The notes under the pieces were generated by a model. It saw nothing but the letters and a program-made list of their open reading frames with translations. It did no database searches and had not been told where the DNA came from. The position numbers were made by a program, and so were the translations under genes. Below, piece by piece: positions 33,769 to 42,437 of a stretch of DNA of 64,000 nt. Location of the stretch: contig NZ_FMIA01000002.1 of the NCBI RefSeq assembly GCF_900091615.1, positions 930,001 through 994,000 of the forward strand, written 5' to 3'. The DNA is from Micromonospora yangpuensis. GTDB lineage: Bacteria; Actinomycetota; Actinomycetes; Mycobacteriales; Micromonosporaceae. Each line of letters starts with the position of its first letter. Positions within the stretch are counted from its first letter, which is position 1.

Positions 33769-35180
33769 CGATTGATCCGTGCCGACCGCGAGTACTGGTG
33801 TGGGCACCGACGCTGTACGAGTCCGGATTCAAACAGCGCCACGTCGACGGGGACGCTCTCGCGGTTCAGGCATCCCTGCGTGCCGCCGGCTACGACAGTG
33901 TCCTGTTGGATGCGTACTACCGGGGCGGCCCCGCTGCGACGCTGGCCGACACCCTCGCTGATGCCGCCGGCATCACCCAACGGCACCCGGACTCCGATGA
34001 CGCCGGCAGCACCAGCGGATTCGCCGTGCTCGTGGTGCACCTGTTCACCTCAGACGCGTACGGACCTCGACTGCGTCGTATCGCGGACGAGTTGGTGGCC
34101 GCGCGGCTGCGCCATCCCCGGCTGACTGTCATCGGCTTCGGGCCACTGGCGGTGTCCGCCTCCGGGGAACTGATGGCGCACGGTGCGGTGGACCACGTCA
34201 TCGCCGGACCCGCCACCGTCATAGCCGATCCGTTTGTGGCGGATCTCCTCACGCACCTGCGCGCACACCTGACGGTTCACACGCCGCTACGGTCGCTCAC
34301 GACCGCCGACCTACCCTACGGTGCCAACTCGGTGGTGTCGGTGGCCGCGAGCCGAGGGTGCCGGTCCCGCTGTACCTTCTGCGCCTACAACGCCGACCTG
34401 CCGGGTGGCGGATGGCGGGACCTGCCCATGGCACCGGTTGTCGACGACATCGCCCATCTTCACGAGGCCACCGGGGCGACGGCGTTCGCGTTCTCAGATT
34501 CCGACTTCGGCGGCAACCGCGACGAGTGTGCCCGCCGTGCCACCGAACTGCGTGACGGGCTTACGGCAGCGGGCCTCGCCGGCACCCTCACGTTCGCGAT
34601 CAGCGTACGGGGGGAGTCTCTCGCCCCACACATCGTTGGCCTGCTGGCCGACGCTGGGATCCGCACCATGCTCATCGGAGTGGAATCGTTCAACCCGGAC
34701 ACCCTGCGCCGTGTCTACGGCAAACGACAGAACCTCACGCACCTACGGGAGGTGGTAGCAGCCGCCGACGATGCCGGCGTCACCATCGTGGCCAGTTACA
34801 TCCTGTGGCATCCCTGGCAGACCCTCGGCGGACTCCGCGCCGAACTGGACGCCCTGGAGGACTTCGGCCGCCACCGGATTCCACACTTCATGGCCCGCAG
34901 CCGCTTGAAGGTCATCCCCGGCACCGTCATCGAACGGCAGGTCGCCGCCGACGGACTGCTCATCACCGCGCCCTTCCACCGCGCTTTCACCATCGCGGAC
35001 CCGGCCGCCGCTGCGCTGGAGGAGGCACTCAACGAGTGGTTCTCGGCTATCGCAGCGCCAGTGCTCTCCGATCTACACGAAACCGACGCGGGCAGCTTGG
35101 ACCGGCTCGCCGAGCTCAAGATCGCCGAATGGACATGGCTCACAGACGCCGTCAACCGGGAGGACATCGACCATGGGTGA
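33759..35180 (+). CDS. Radical SAM enzyme with putative cobalamin-binding N-terminal domain
   Basis: 473 residues from ATG 33759, overlapping the upstream gene by ten bases. Residues 10-165 have the alternating strand-helix pattern of a B12-binding domain (PRVLVWAPTLYESG, a strand at VLVVHLFTSD, LTVIGFGPLAVSASGEL, VDHVIAGPA), although the DxHxxG base-off motif is not evident. The radical SAM core follows: ASRGCRSRCTFCAYN with three Cys near 200-208, FSDSDFGGNRDECARRA, and LIGVESFNPDTLRRV. Enzymes of this class often methylate unactivated carbons. It could equally act on another step of the same product. It overlaps the start of the carbamoyltransferase gene. Confidence 0.82.
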   Translation: MPITIDPCRPRVLVWAPTLYESGFKQRHVDGDALAVQASLRAAGYDSVLLDAYYRGGPAATLADTLADAAGITQRHPDSDDAGSTSGFAVLVVHLFTSDAYGPRLRRIADELVAARLRHPRLTVIGFGPLAVSASGELMAHGAVDHVIAGPATVIADPFVADLLTHLRAHLTVHTPLRSLTTADLPYGANSVVSVAASRGCRSRCTFCAYNADLPGGGWRDLPMAPVVDDIAHLHEATGATAFAFSDSDFGGNRDECARRATELRDGLTAAGLAGTLTFAISVRGESLAPHIVGLLADAGIRTMLIGVESFNPDTLRRVYGKRQNLTHLREVVAAADDAGVTIVASYILWHPWQTLGGLRAELDALEDFGRHRIPHFMARSRLKVIPGTVIERQVAADGLLITAPFHRAFTIADPAAAALEEALNEWFSAIAAPVLSDLHETDAGSLDRLAELKIAEWTWLTDAVNREDIDHG

Positions 35181-36873
35181 GCTACTGCTCGGCATCCACG
35201 GCGGCGCAAACGCCACCGCTGCCATCGCCGTCGACGGACACCTCACGTACTGCGTACAGGAGGAACGACTGACCGGCATCAAGGGCTACATGGGCTTCCC
35301 GCGCCGGGCCATCGCCACCTGTTTGGACGCAGCCGGTGCCGATGCCGCCGATGTTGCTGAAGTCGTCTACGGCAGCCGCTCCGGCGCCGTGGAGCACTGT
35401 CCCCGCGACGAATGGCGCCGCCGGCTCACCGGCTTCCATCACCGGCCGGACCTGGCCGACATGGAGGCGCACCTGGTGGCCGCCTCCCCCAACGGGTTGC
35501 CGCAGCGGCTCGATGATCTGCTACGGCAGAGTGGTGTCACCGCGCGGGTCACCTACATCGACCACCACACCGCTCATGCCGCCGCCGCCTACTACGGACT
35601 ACGCGCCGCCCCCGAACGCCCCTATCTCGTCCTGACCTGCGACGGGTTCGGGGACGGCACCTGCGCGACCGTATCGACTTGGACAGCCGGGCACCGCATC
35701 GAGATCGCCCGCACCGACATGCGCGACTCGATCGGCCTGCTCTGGTTCTGGTTCACCCACGCCGCCGGGTTCACCCCTCATGAGGACGAGTACAAGCTGA
35801 TGGGCATGGCCCCCTACGCCCGTGCCGACCGCGCTCGGGAAGTCGCCGACATCCTGCACGAGTCCCTCGGCCTCGACCGCAGTGGGCTTCGCCTGCGTCG
35901 CAGCACTGGGCCCAGCATCGAGCGTGCATGGCCCGCCATCGAGCAGCGGCTCCACGGGCGCCGCTTCGACGACCAGTTCGCCGGTCTGCAGCTTTTTACC
36001 GAAGAACTGCTGACTCGCTGGGTCAGCAACGCCGTCGCCGCCACCGGCATCCCGGATGTGCTCGTCGGCGGAGGAGTGTTCATGAACATCAAGGTCAACC
36101 AGCGGATCGCCGCCTTGGACTGTGTAAGGACGTTCAACGCCTTTCCGTCATGCGGGGATGAAAGCCTCCCACTGGGAGCCCTCTACCACCACCTTGCCGC
36201 CACCCACGGCCATCAGACCATCACGCCGCTGAGCGACTGCTACCTCGGCGAGGAAATCACACCCACCGACGCACGCGACGCGGTCGCCGGAACCGGCCTC
36301 GTCCTGCACGAGATTGACCAGATCGAGGACGTCGTCGCACAACTCCTGGCCGACGGCGAGATCGTTGCCCGCTGCGCCGGCCGTATGGAATTCGGTGCCC
36401 GCGCGCTCGGCAATCGCTCCATTCTCGCGAACCCATCCGACGCCGACATTCCACGGCGTCTGAACCGGCTCATCAAACAGCGGGACTTCTGGATGCCCTT
36501 CGCCCCAGCGATGCTCCGCAGCCACCAACACCGCTACATCCACAACCCTCGCGACCTGCACAGTCCCTATATGATGATCGGCTTCGACACCCCACCTGAT
36601 GCTGCCACCCACATGATCGCCGCCATGCACCCCGCAGACCTGAGTTGTCGACCACAGATCGTGGACGACCACAGTCCAACCGGGCTCGCCGCGATCCTTG
36701 ACGCCTACCATCACCGGACCGGCCAAGCAGTGCTACTCAACACGTCACTGAACCTGCACGGCCAGCCCATCGCCCGCACCGCAGTCGACGCCGTGAACGT
36801 CCTCCTGCACTCGGATCTTGCCCACCTTCAACTCGGCCCGTACCTCGTCACGAAGCACGCACCGACATGTTGA
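35173..36873 (+). CDS. NodU/CmcH-family carbamoyltransferase
   Basis: 566 residues. The N-terminal ASKHA-type domain starts LLLGIHGGANATAAIAVDG; IDHHTAHAAAAYYG near 129-141 holds the metal-binding histidines, and TCDGFGDGTCATVS follows. The C-terminal YrdC-like half has GGVFMNIKVNQRI near 298, GDESLPLGAL, RMEFGARALGNRSI near 404-416, then MPFAPA, and LLNTSLNLHGQPI near 520. All hallmark motifs of O-carbamoyltransferases that use carbamoyl phosphate and ATP are intact. Known members carbamoylate antibiotics and Nod factors. In this operon the acceptor is presumably a hydroxyl on the modified peptide. The 3' end overlaps convergently with the pentapeptide-repeat gene by 26 bases. Confidence 0.92.
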   Translation: MGELLLGIHGGANATAAIAVDGHLTYCVQEERLTGIKGYMGFPRRAIATCLDAAGADAADVAEVVYGSRSGAVEHCPRDEWRRRLTGFHHRPDLADMEAHLVAASPNGLPQRLDDLLRQSGVTARVTYIDHHTAHAAAAYYGLRAAPERPYLVLTCDGFGDGTCATVSTWTAGHRIEIARTDMRDSIGLLWFWFTHAAGFTPHEDEYKLMGMAPYARADRAREVADILHESLGLDRSGLRLRRSTGPSIERAWPAIEQRLHGRRFDDQFAGLQLFTEELLTRWVSNAVAATGIPDVLVGGGVFMNIKVNQRIAALDCVRTFNAFPSCGDESLPLGALYHHLAATHGHQTITPLSDCYLGEEITPTDARDAVAGTGLVLHEIDQIEDVVAQLLADGEIVARCAGRMEFGARALGNRSILANPSDADIPRRLNRLIKQRDFWMPFAPAMLRSHQHRYIHNPRDLHSPYMMIGFDTPPDAATHMIAAMHPADLSCRPQIVDDHSPTGLAAILDAYHHRTGQAVLLNTSLNLHGQPIARTAVDAVNVLLHSDLAHLQLGPYLVTKHAPTC

Positions 36874-37483
36874 GGCTCATCGCGATATCGACCCCCTGAT
36901 CAGCAGTGATGATCGCCTCGCGCAACTCGACGTCACGTGGATCGAAAGCAGTCAACACGCTGCCCCGCAGGTCAGCACGAGTGAAGTCTGCCTTCCGCAC
37001 GCTCGCGCCAGAGAGGTCCACCTCCCGCAGCACGGCACCCTGGCACCGCGCACCGCTCAGGTTCGCCCCACGCATCAGCACCCGAGCAAAGTCGGCGGTC
37101 CCCAGGTCGGCACCCGCCAGTTCGACGTCCGACCAGTCTCCGCCTTCCACCTCCAGGCCTGACAGGTCACACCGGTCGAACACCGACGCGATCAGGGCGC
37201 AGTTGGTCAGCGATGCATCCCACCAACTGCAGCCGGCGAACCGGCAATCCCGGAACGTCGAATCGACCAAACTCGCGCAGTTGAACCTGACCGCAGTGAA
37301 AGTACACGCGTCGAAGACGCAGCTCTCAAGGAGCGCCTCGCACAGATCAACCTCCTGGATCGCGGCCATCTCGTAGCGCAATCCCACGAACCTGGCCGGA
37401 CCGGTCGAAGTCCCCTCTGGTGCCGGCCAGTCTCGGCCGGAAATTACCCTTCGTGGCGCTGGCGGGCGTCGACCTTCCCTCAT
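36848..37483 (-). CDS. Pentapeptide-repeat protein (MfpA/Qnr-like), copy A
   Basis: 211 residues. From about residue 42 to 190 the sequence repeats every five residues in the A(D/N)LXX style: VDLCEALLESCVFDACTFTA, then LAGADLGTADFARVLMRGAN and LSGASVRKADFTRADLRGS. Such repeats fold into a right-handed beta-helix that mimics B-form DNA in MfpA, Qnr, McbG and AlbG. Its ATG overlaps the stop of the second copy (ATGA), so both are made together. Placement directly behind the RiPP biosynthesis genes parallels the immunity genes of microcin B17 and albicidin, which protect gyrase. Immunity is inferred, not shown. Confidence 0.85.
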   Translation of the reverse strand: MREGRRPPAPRRVISGRDWPAPEGTSTGPARFVGLRYEMAAIQEVDLCEALLESCVFDACTFTAVRFNCASLVDSTFRDCRFAGCSWWDASLTNCALIASVFDRCDLSGLEVEGGDWSDVELAGADLGTADFARVLMRGANLSGARCQGAVLREVDLSGASVRKADFTRADLRGSVLTAFDPRDVELREAIITADQGVDIAMSLNMSVRAS

Positions 37484-38226
37484 GGAGTCTCATCCTCGAC
37501 GCGGATGCCCGCCGCACCTGCCAGTCCGTAGGAGAGGCTGATCAAATCGGTGTGGTGCACCACCGCGCCCTTCCAGCTGGAGAGGTCACCGACACCGGCC
37601 AAGTTGCAGCCCCGAAAACGTGTGCCGTCCATCGACGCCTGATGGAAAACCGCGCCAGTCAGATCACAATTCTGGAACACGGCACCCCGCAGATCAGCAT
37701 TCGTGAAATCAGCGTTGTTCAAGTTGCATCCCGTGAACAGCACCGCGTCGAACGTCGCCATCCGCCACGCTGACAGGTCCGCTCGACACTCCGCAACAGT
37801 GACGTCTCGCACCACACCATCAGCCCAGGTGAACCCCGTCATCCTGCACTCCGCCAACCGCACCCGCGTCATGCTGCCCCCGTCGGCACGAAGGTTGGCC
37901 AGGCTGGAATCCGTCATCAGGCAATCAGTGAAGGCCACCTGGTCCAAGCGACACCCAGACAGGTCCGCGCCACGGAATCGACACTGCACGAATGCCGACG
38001 AATCAGCTTCCTGGCCCGCCAGGTTCACACTGTAGAAGGCTCGACGCTCAAGCTCCGACTCGGACTCCAACTCAGCCGCTTCGAACAACTCAAGCTCAGT
38101 CGGTGGCAAAGGACTCCGAGGATCCCTCGCCTTACGCAGAGGAGAGGTCGCGCGTTTCATGGAAGCCCGTCGCGAAGACATGCTCCACATCCTAGAGTCT
38201 CGGCGACGGCTTGGTGAGATCGCCAT
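37480..38226 (-). CDS. Pentapeptide-repeat protein (MfpA/Qnr-like), copy B
   Basis: 248 residues if started at ATG 38226; later ATGs at 38187, 38178 and 38160 are possible and none has a strong ribosome binding site. Residues 1-60 are basic then acidic (ELFEAAELESESELERRAF) and may form a helix; residues 65-225 are pentapeptide repeats such as CRFRGADLSGCRLDQVAF and NLNNADFTNADLRGAVFQN. The two copies differ in sequence and length, which suggests two targets, two subunits or a heteromeric rod. The gene reads towards the biosynthesis genes on the opposite strand. Confidence 0.8.
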   Translation of the reverse strand: MAISPSRRRDSRMWSMSSRRASMKRATSPLRKARDPRSPLPPTELELFEAAELESESELERRAFYSVNLAGQEADSSAFVQCRFRGADLSGCRLDQVAFTDCLMTDSSLANLRADGGSMTRVRLAECRMTGFTWADGVVRDVTVAECRADLSAWRMATFDAVLFTGCNLNNADFTNADLRGAVFQNCDLTGAVFHQASMDGTRFRGCNLAGVGDLSSWKGAVVHHTDLISLSYGLAGAAGIRVEDETP

Positions 38227-38473
38227 CCTCGAATATCATGCCCTCGAACCGACCGTCACCACGACGACAAGGATCGCGTTCAACCTAGACATCGACGATT
38301 GATGACGATGGGAATGACCCACACGACGGTGGAGCTGGAAGGTGACGTGGGACGAGTCCTCCCTGACAGCGTTGCCGCCGGCGCAGTCGCTGCACCGCGC
38401 ACGCATCGACGTGCGCGGCGCTTGTGGTCCGCGTAGCCGTCATCCACGTCGCCCAGGCCGCCGGGGTCCCACT

Positions 38474-39031
38474 GTGACCGGTGGCCACCTGCAGATCATC
38501 GTCTGCGGCGCCGGCCCTGCAGCCGACGTCACCACGCTGATCAACACCGCGCACGAGCAGTCCTGGACAGCGGTGGTCACCGCCACGCCCCATGCCGTGA
38601 GTCTCATCGACGTTGCCGACGTCGAACGCCTGACAGGTGCTCCGGTACGCACCGACTACCGGAAGTCCCCGGGCGTGCGCCGCTCGCTGCCCGCCGCCGA
38701 CGCCCTGATCATCGCACCCGCGACGTACAACTCGATCAACAAGATCGCTCTCGGCCTGGCCGACAACTACGCCATGACCTCGATCGCCGAACTGATCGGA
38801 GGCCAGGTGCCAACCGTCATCGTGCCCTTCGTCAACACCGCCCTCGCCGCCCGGCTACCCTTCCGCCGCGCCGTGACCAGCCTCCGCGACGAAGGAGTAC
38901 ATATCCTGCTCGGCTCCGCCGAGGGCTGGGAACCACACCCACCCGGCAGCGGAAACGATCGGCAATCCGAGTTCCCCTGGGTGACGGCCTTCAAGACAGC
39001 CGCTGAGCAGGCTGTAAGGTACGGAGCCTGA
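38474..39031 (+). CDS. HFCD-type flavoprotein (Cys decarboxylase-like)
   Basis: 185 residues from GTG 38474. LQIIVCGAGPAADVTTLINT forms the FMN-binding start, TDYRKSPGVRRSLPAADALI and IAPATYNSINKIALGLADNY contain the PATxNxxxKxxxGxxD core of the family of phosphopantothenoylcysteine and lantibiotic Cys decarboxylases. The catalytic His equivalent and the substrate clamp are not obvious. Members near RiPP clusters make C-terminal aminovinyl-cysteine, but here no C-terminal Cys exists in the candidate precursor unless it is trimmed to residue 36. Similar proteins also occur with XRE regulators in actinomycetes outside RiPP clusters. A 44-codon frame at 38302-38436 precedes it but lacks support. 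Confidence 0.72.
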   Translation: MTGGHLQIIVCGAGPAADVTTLINTAHEQSWTAVVTATPHAVSLIDVADVERLTGAPVRTDYRKSPGVRRSLPAADALIIAPATYNSINKIALGLADNYAMTSIAELIGGQVPTVIVPFVNTALAARLPFRRAVTSLRDEGVHILLGSAEGWEPHPPGSGNDRQSEFPWVTAFKTAAEQAVRYGA

Positions 39032-39044
39032 AGTGCTGGAACGT

Positions 39045-39183
39045 CGGTCCCGCCGCGCCTTCATCGGGATCAGTGGTGCCGCCCGGGTTGGTTTTGGCGG
39101 TGAGGCGTTTGGCGAGGTTGTCGATCATGGCGATGGTGATCATGCTGGCGGAGTTGTCGGGTCGGGCTTCGTAGTCACGACTG
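39045..39183 (-). pseudogene. IS5-like transposase C-terminal remnant
   Basis: The minus strand encodes SRDYEARPDNSASMITIAMI followed by DNLAKRLT, the end of a DDE transposase of the IS5 type, where a (K/R)DYE stretch precedes the final helix. No upstream part and no inverted repeats are visible. The plus-strand sequence to the right (39190-39290) encodes LPEAVTAAVHVGSHTVQHQG and may be the tail of a sugar kinase gene. Both are debris at the border between the RiPP cluster and the next region. Confidence 0.5.
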
Positions 39184-39448
39184 CCCTCGCCCTCGCCCGC
39201 AACACCCCGCTACCCGAAGCCGTCACCGCCGCCGTGCACGTCGGATCCCACACCGTCCAGCACCAAGGCGCTACAAGCCGTACCCCCGCCAAGTCAACGG
39301 ACACCACGTCGGGCTTCGCCGAGCCCTAGGGCACTTGGGGACGGTTGCCAGGTAGAGCAGGCTCGGGCTACCGCATGGGTTCCGGTCGACCGCGTGCTCG
39401 CCCCGCGAATGCGGATGCGGAGCGGACACCCTCGCGGTGTGGGGCGGG
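39184..39448. other. Remnant-rich intergenic DNA
   Basis: Besides the possible kinase tail noted under the transposase remnant I see no gene. The region separates the flavoprotein from the leftward XRE regulator that ends at 39449. Confidence 0.35.
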
Positions 39449-40783
39449 TCAGCGCACCCCAATGCGGCCGGCGAATTCGCGCACACCTGGGAGGCTGTGA
39501 CTGTTGCGGGAGAGCAGGTCGGCGGTGAGCTGCTGCGCCCAGGGCCGGAACCGGACCTCCTGTGGGGTGTCGCGCTCGGCGGCCAGTAACGCCTGGAACG
39601 TGGCGTGCGGGCGACCGCGGCCGTGCAGCGCCAGGGCGGTGTCCTCCCAGTACCGGGCGCGGCGCTCCGGCGAGATGATCCGGGACGGGTCGACCAGCCG
39701 CGCGTAGTCGATAGCAGTGCCGTAGTCGCTGAGGACCCGCGCCACGCTGATCTTGTAGACGGCCAGTTCACGAATGTTGAACTGGCCGTCCTTGATGCCG
39801 CTGGCCCGACGGGTGGCGTCTTCGGCCTCGCCGAGCAGGGTCCAGGCGCTGTCACGGTCGTCGCGCATCGCGGCGGTGTACGAGGCTGCGGCCAGTAGTT
39901 GCCCGTACAGGGCGGTGTGGGCGGCGTCGGGCAGGCCGGTGTCGGCCTGCAACGCTTGAGCGGCATCGAGCATCAGCTTCTGCGCTCCGTCGCGGTGGTG
40001 GGTGCGGCGTATCACGGTCGCGGCCAGCCTGCGTGCGTCGGCCAGCGCCATCGGGTCGTCGCAGCCACGGGCAGCCTGCACTGCCCGCTCCGCGGTGGCC
40101 CAGGCCATGCCATTGTCGTGCAGCTTGATCAGCAGTTGGGTGGCCACGTTGTAGGCCTGCGCCAGGCGACTGGCCGCCAGCGGTACCTGGTCGACAGCGG
40201 CGGTTTCACGGACGGCGATGGCCTGGGCGAGTAGCCGGGGCAGCCGGCGGGCGAGTTGGGCGTAGCGGGTGGCCCGGAAGTCGGCGCGGGCGGCGGCCAG
40301 CTGCGCGGCCAGCTGATTGCCCGAAATGGGTGGAACGCTGACCCGACCGAACAGCACGTCCTCGACGGTGTCGGCCATGCCGTGCGCGGCGGTGGCCCGG
40401 TCGAGAGGCAGCACCATCGCCCCGGTCACCGCAGCGGCGGTCGTCGCGATCAGGTCGCGTCGGCGCATCGGGTCACCATCCTCATCGGCACCTGCGGTCA
40501 GGCTAACCGTGCTGGTGTCGAAGGTCGATCGTGACAGCCCGAACAGATGCGTCGGGATGGCGAACACCTCGGCGAGGCGGCGAAGCTCACGCACGTCCCA
40601 GTGGCGGTTGCGCTTGGTCTCCATCCGGCTCAGCGTCGAGGCGGAGAACCCGGCCAACGCGGCGGCCTCCTCCAGATTCAGCCCGGCCGCTACTCGCGCG
40701 GTGCGCAGCACGGTGCCATAGTCGCCGCTGCTGACAGCCTGCGCGACGGCCGGCAACCTGATCCACGCGGTCCATATGCTCAA
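39449..40783 (-). CDS. XRE-family regulator with TPR-like C-terminal domain
   Basis: 444 residues. The helix-turn-helix lies at 22-78: YGTVLRTARVAAGLNLEEAA, GFSASTLSRMETKRNRHWDV. A linker with a twin-arginine-like RRRDLIATTAAAVTGAMVLP stretch follows at about 106-126, a feature often seen in this actinomycete class, and then a helical repeat region to the C-terminus. It lies just beside the integrase gene of the conjugative element with a strong hairpin between them, so it may be element-encoded or the first chromosomal gene outside. Target unknown; the element-wide TGTCAGA motif is a possibility. Confidence 0.82.
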   Translation of the reverse strand: MSIWTAWIRLPAVAQAVSSGDYGTVLRTARVAAGLNLEEAAALAGFSASTLSRMETKRNRHWDVRELRRLAEVFAIPTHLFGLSRSTFDTSTVSLTAGADEDGDPMRRRDLIATTAAAVTGAMVLPLDRATAAHGMADTVEDVLFGRVSVPPISGNQLAAQLAAARADFRATRYAQLARRLPRLLAQAIAVRETAAVDQVPLAASRLAQAYNVATQLLIKLHDNGMAWATAERAVQAARGCDDPMALADARRLAATVIRRTHHRDGAQKLMLDAAQALQADTGLPDAAHTALYGQLLAAASYTAAMRDDRDSAWTLLGEAEDATRRASGIKDGQFNIRELAVYKISVARVLSDYGTAIDYARLVDPSRIISPERRARYWEDTALALHGRGRPHATFQALLAAERDTPQEVRFRPWAQQLTADLLSRNSHSLPGVREFAGRIGVR

Positions 40784-40860
40784 CCAGCACTTCCATCCAC
40801 GAAGGTGAACCGCCCCGGATCTTGTGGAGATTTCCCAGGCGTCGTCGGTGGGGGAGTGGC

Positions 40861-40893
40861 GACCTCGCCCCGGCTGCCGGCCGGGGCGAGGTC
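40861..40893. terminator. Hairpin between XRE and integrase genes
   Basis: GACCTCGCCCCGG and its complement form a 13-bp perfect stem around a seven-base loop. It lies eight bases beyond the integrase stop and so terminates leftward transcription of the integrase operon. Confidence 0.7.
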
Positions 40894-40900
40894 GTGTTGG

Positions 40901-42361
40901 TCAGGCGGTGGGTCGGCGGCGGTTTCTGATCATTGCGGCGACGGCGTCGGCGGCTTCGTGGCGCATGGCTTTGCTGACGCTCTGGTAGGTGTCGCGGGTG
41001 AGGGTGGTGGTGGAGTGGCCGAGTTGTTCGGAGAGGACCTTGATGTCGACGCCGGCGTGGAGGGCGAAGGTGGCGGCGCTGTGGCGGAGGTCGTGGAGGC
41101 GGATGGGTGGTAGTCCGGTTTTGTGGATGAGGCGGCGGAACCGTTGGGTGACTCCGGTGGGGTGCCAGGGTCGTCCGTCGGGTCGTACGAAGAACAGTCC
41201 GGTGTCGGGCCAGGTGGGTCCGGCGGCGAGGCGCCATTGGGCGCGGCGGGCCTTGTAGGTGGCGAGGACTTTGACGGTGTCGTCGTCGAGGGCGATGTCG
41301 CGGGTGCCGGCTCTGCTTTTCGGGGGTTTCTGGACGAGGGTGTAGCCGTGGGTGGCGATCTGGTTGTTGATGGTGGTTTCACGGCGGTCGAGGCGTACCT
41401 CGCTGTCGCGTAGGCCGCAGGCCTCGCCGCGGCGGGGGCCGCGGTAGGCCATGTAGTGCCACAGGGGGTGCAGGTCGGGGTCGAGGGTGGCGGCGTGGTC
41501 GAGGAAGTCGGCGACCTGGGTGTCGGTCCACACCATGATGGGTCCGGGGACCTCGCCGGTGGTGCGCCAGTGGCGGACGCGTTCGTCTTCCCAGACGATG
41601 GGTAGGGGTCGGGTGCCGGGGACCTTGACCAGGGCGGCGGGGTTGGAGCCGACGATGAGTTCGTCGGCGAGGGCGTCGTTGATGGCCTTGCGTAGGCAGG
41701 CGCGGATGCGTTGGCGGGTGCTGGGGCCGGTGGTGCGGATGCCGCGTACGGCCCAGCGGGCGGTGGGGTCGGGGCTGGTGCGGGCGGTGACGATCTCGGC
41801 GTTGCGGCGTTCGATGGCGGTGAACATCTGCCGGATGTGGCTGGCGCGGAGTTTGTCGAGGGGGACTTCGCCCAGGTGGGGGATGAGGTGGACGCGGGTG
41901 ATGGATTCGTAGCCGCGTCGGGTGTTGGTGTCGACCTTGAGGTGGGTGAGCCAGTCGGTGAGGTACTCGGCGACGGTGGCGGCCTCGGCGAGGGGGCCGT
42001 CGCCGCGGAGTCGTTGGCGGAGCCGGTCGATCTCGGGTAGGGGCCGCCGGGCGCGTACGGCGTCCTGGAGGACGTCGGCGAGTTCGGTGCGGCGGCGTCG
42101 GTCGCCGCGGGTGAGGGCGAGCAGGGCGCGGGCGTGGTCGAGTTCGTCGGCGGCGGCCCGGCGGGTGGGCAGGCCGGCGCGGCGCAGGATACGGCGGTGG
42201 CCTTCGGCGGTGCGGGGGAGTTCGATCTGGTAGGCCCAGCCGCCGTGGTCGGAACTCCAGGCGCCGTTGGCGCGGCGGAGTTTCGGGCAGTCGTTGCCGT
42301 AGGGCTTGTGGGTCATCGGGTGGCGGCAGCCGCAGCGTTTGAAGATGCTTCCGTCGGGCAT
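40901..42361 (-). CDS. int: Tyrosine recombinase (integrase) of the conjugative element
   Basis: 486 residues from ATG 42361 (MPDGSIFKRCGCR), the usual start for this actinomycete integrase family; a frame to 42418 adds 19 residues. The N-terminal part has a Cys-rich CGCRHPMT...CPKL segment and an AP2/SAM-like core-binding domain at 130-260. The catalytic domain contains RGPRRGEACGL (first Arg near 310), HDLRHSAATFALHAG (His and second Arg near 422-425), LSEQLGHSTT (His) and RDTY (nucleophile Tyr near 457). All key residues are present. It is followed by a strong terminator, and an excisionase-like gene lies immediately upstream. Confidence 0.93.
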   Translation of the reverse strand: MPDGSIFKRCGCRHPMTHKPYGNDCPKLRRANGAWSSDHGGWAYQIELPRTAEGHRRILRRAGLPTRRAAADELDHARALLALTRGDRRRRTELADVLQDAVRARRPLPEIDRLRQRLRGDGPLAEAATVAEYLTDWLTHLKVDTNTRRGYESITRVHLIPHLGEVPLDKLRASHIRQMFTAIERRNAEIVTARTSPDPTARWAVRGIRTTGPSTRQRIRACLRKAINDALADELIVGSNPAALVKVPGTRPLPIVWEDERVRHWRTTGEVPGPIMVWTDTQVADFLDHAATLDPDLHPLWHYMAYRGPRRGEACGLRDSEVRLDRRETTINNQIATHGYTLVQKPPKSRAGTRDIALDDDTVKVLATYKARRAQWRLAAGPTWPDTGLFFVRPDGRPWHPTGVTQRFRRLIHKTGLPPIRLHDLRHSAATFALHAGVDIKVLSEQLGHSTTTLTRDTYQSVSKAMRHEAADAVAAMIRNRRRPTA

Positions 42362-42437
42362 CGCGGGTGGTGCTCCTTCGTCGGGGTGGGGTGCGTCGGT
42401 TTCACCGATCACATCCACGCGTGGCGCGTGGATGTGA

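Noticed and set aside
38302-38436. 44-codon frame before the flavoprotein gene
   Set aside because: No ribosome binding site and compositionally poor end; not supported enough to call.
40784-40860. Attachment site next to the integrase
   Set aside because: I looked for tRNA 3' ends and direct repeats beside the integrase gene and found none that I could support.
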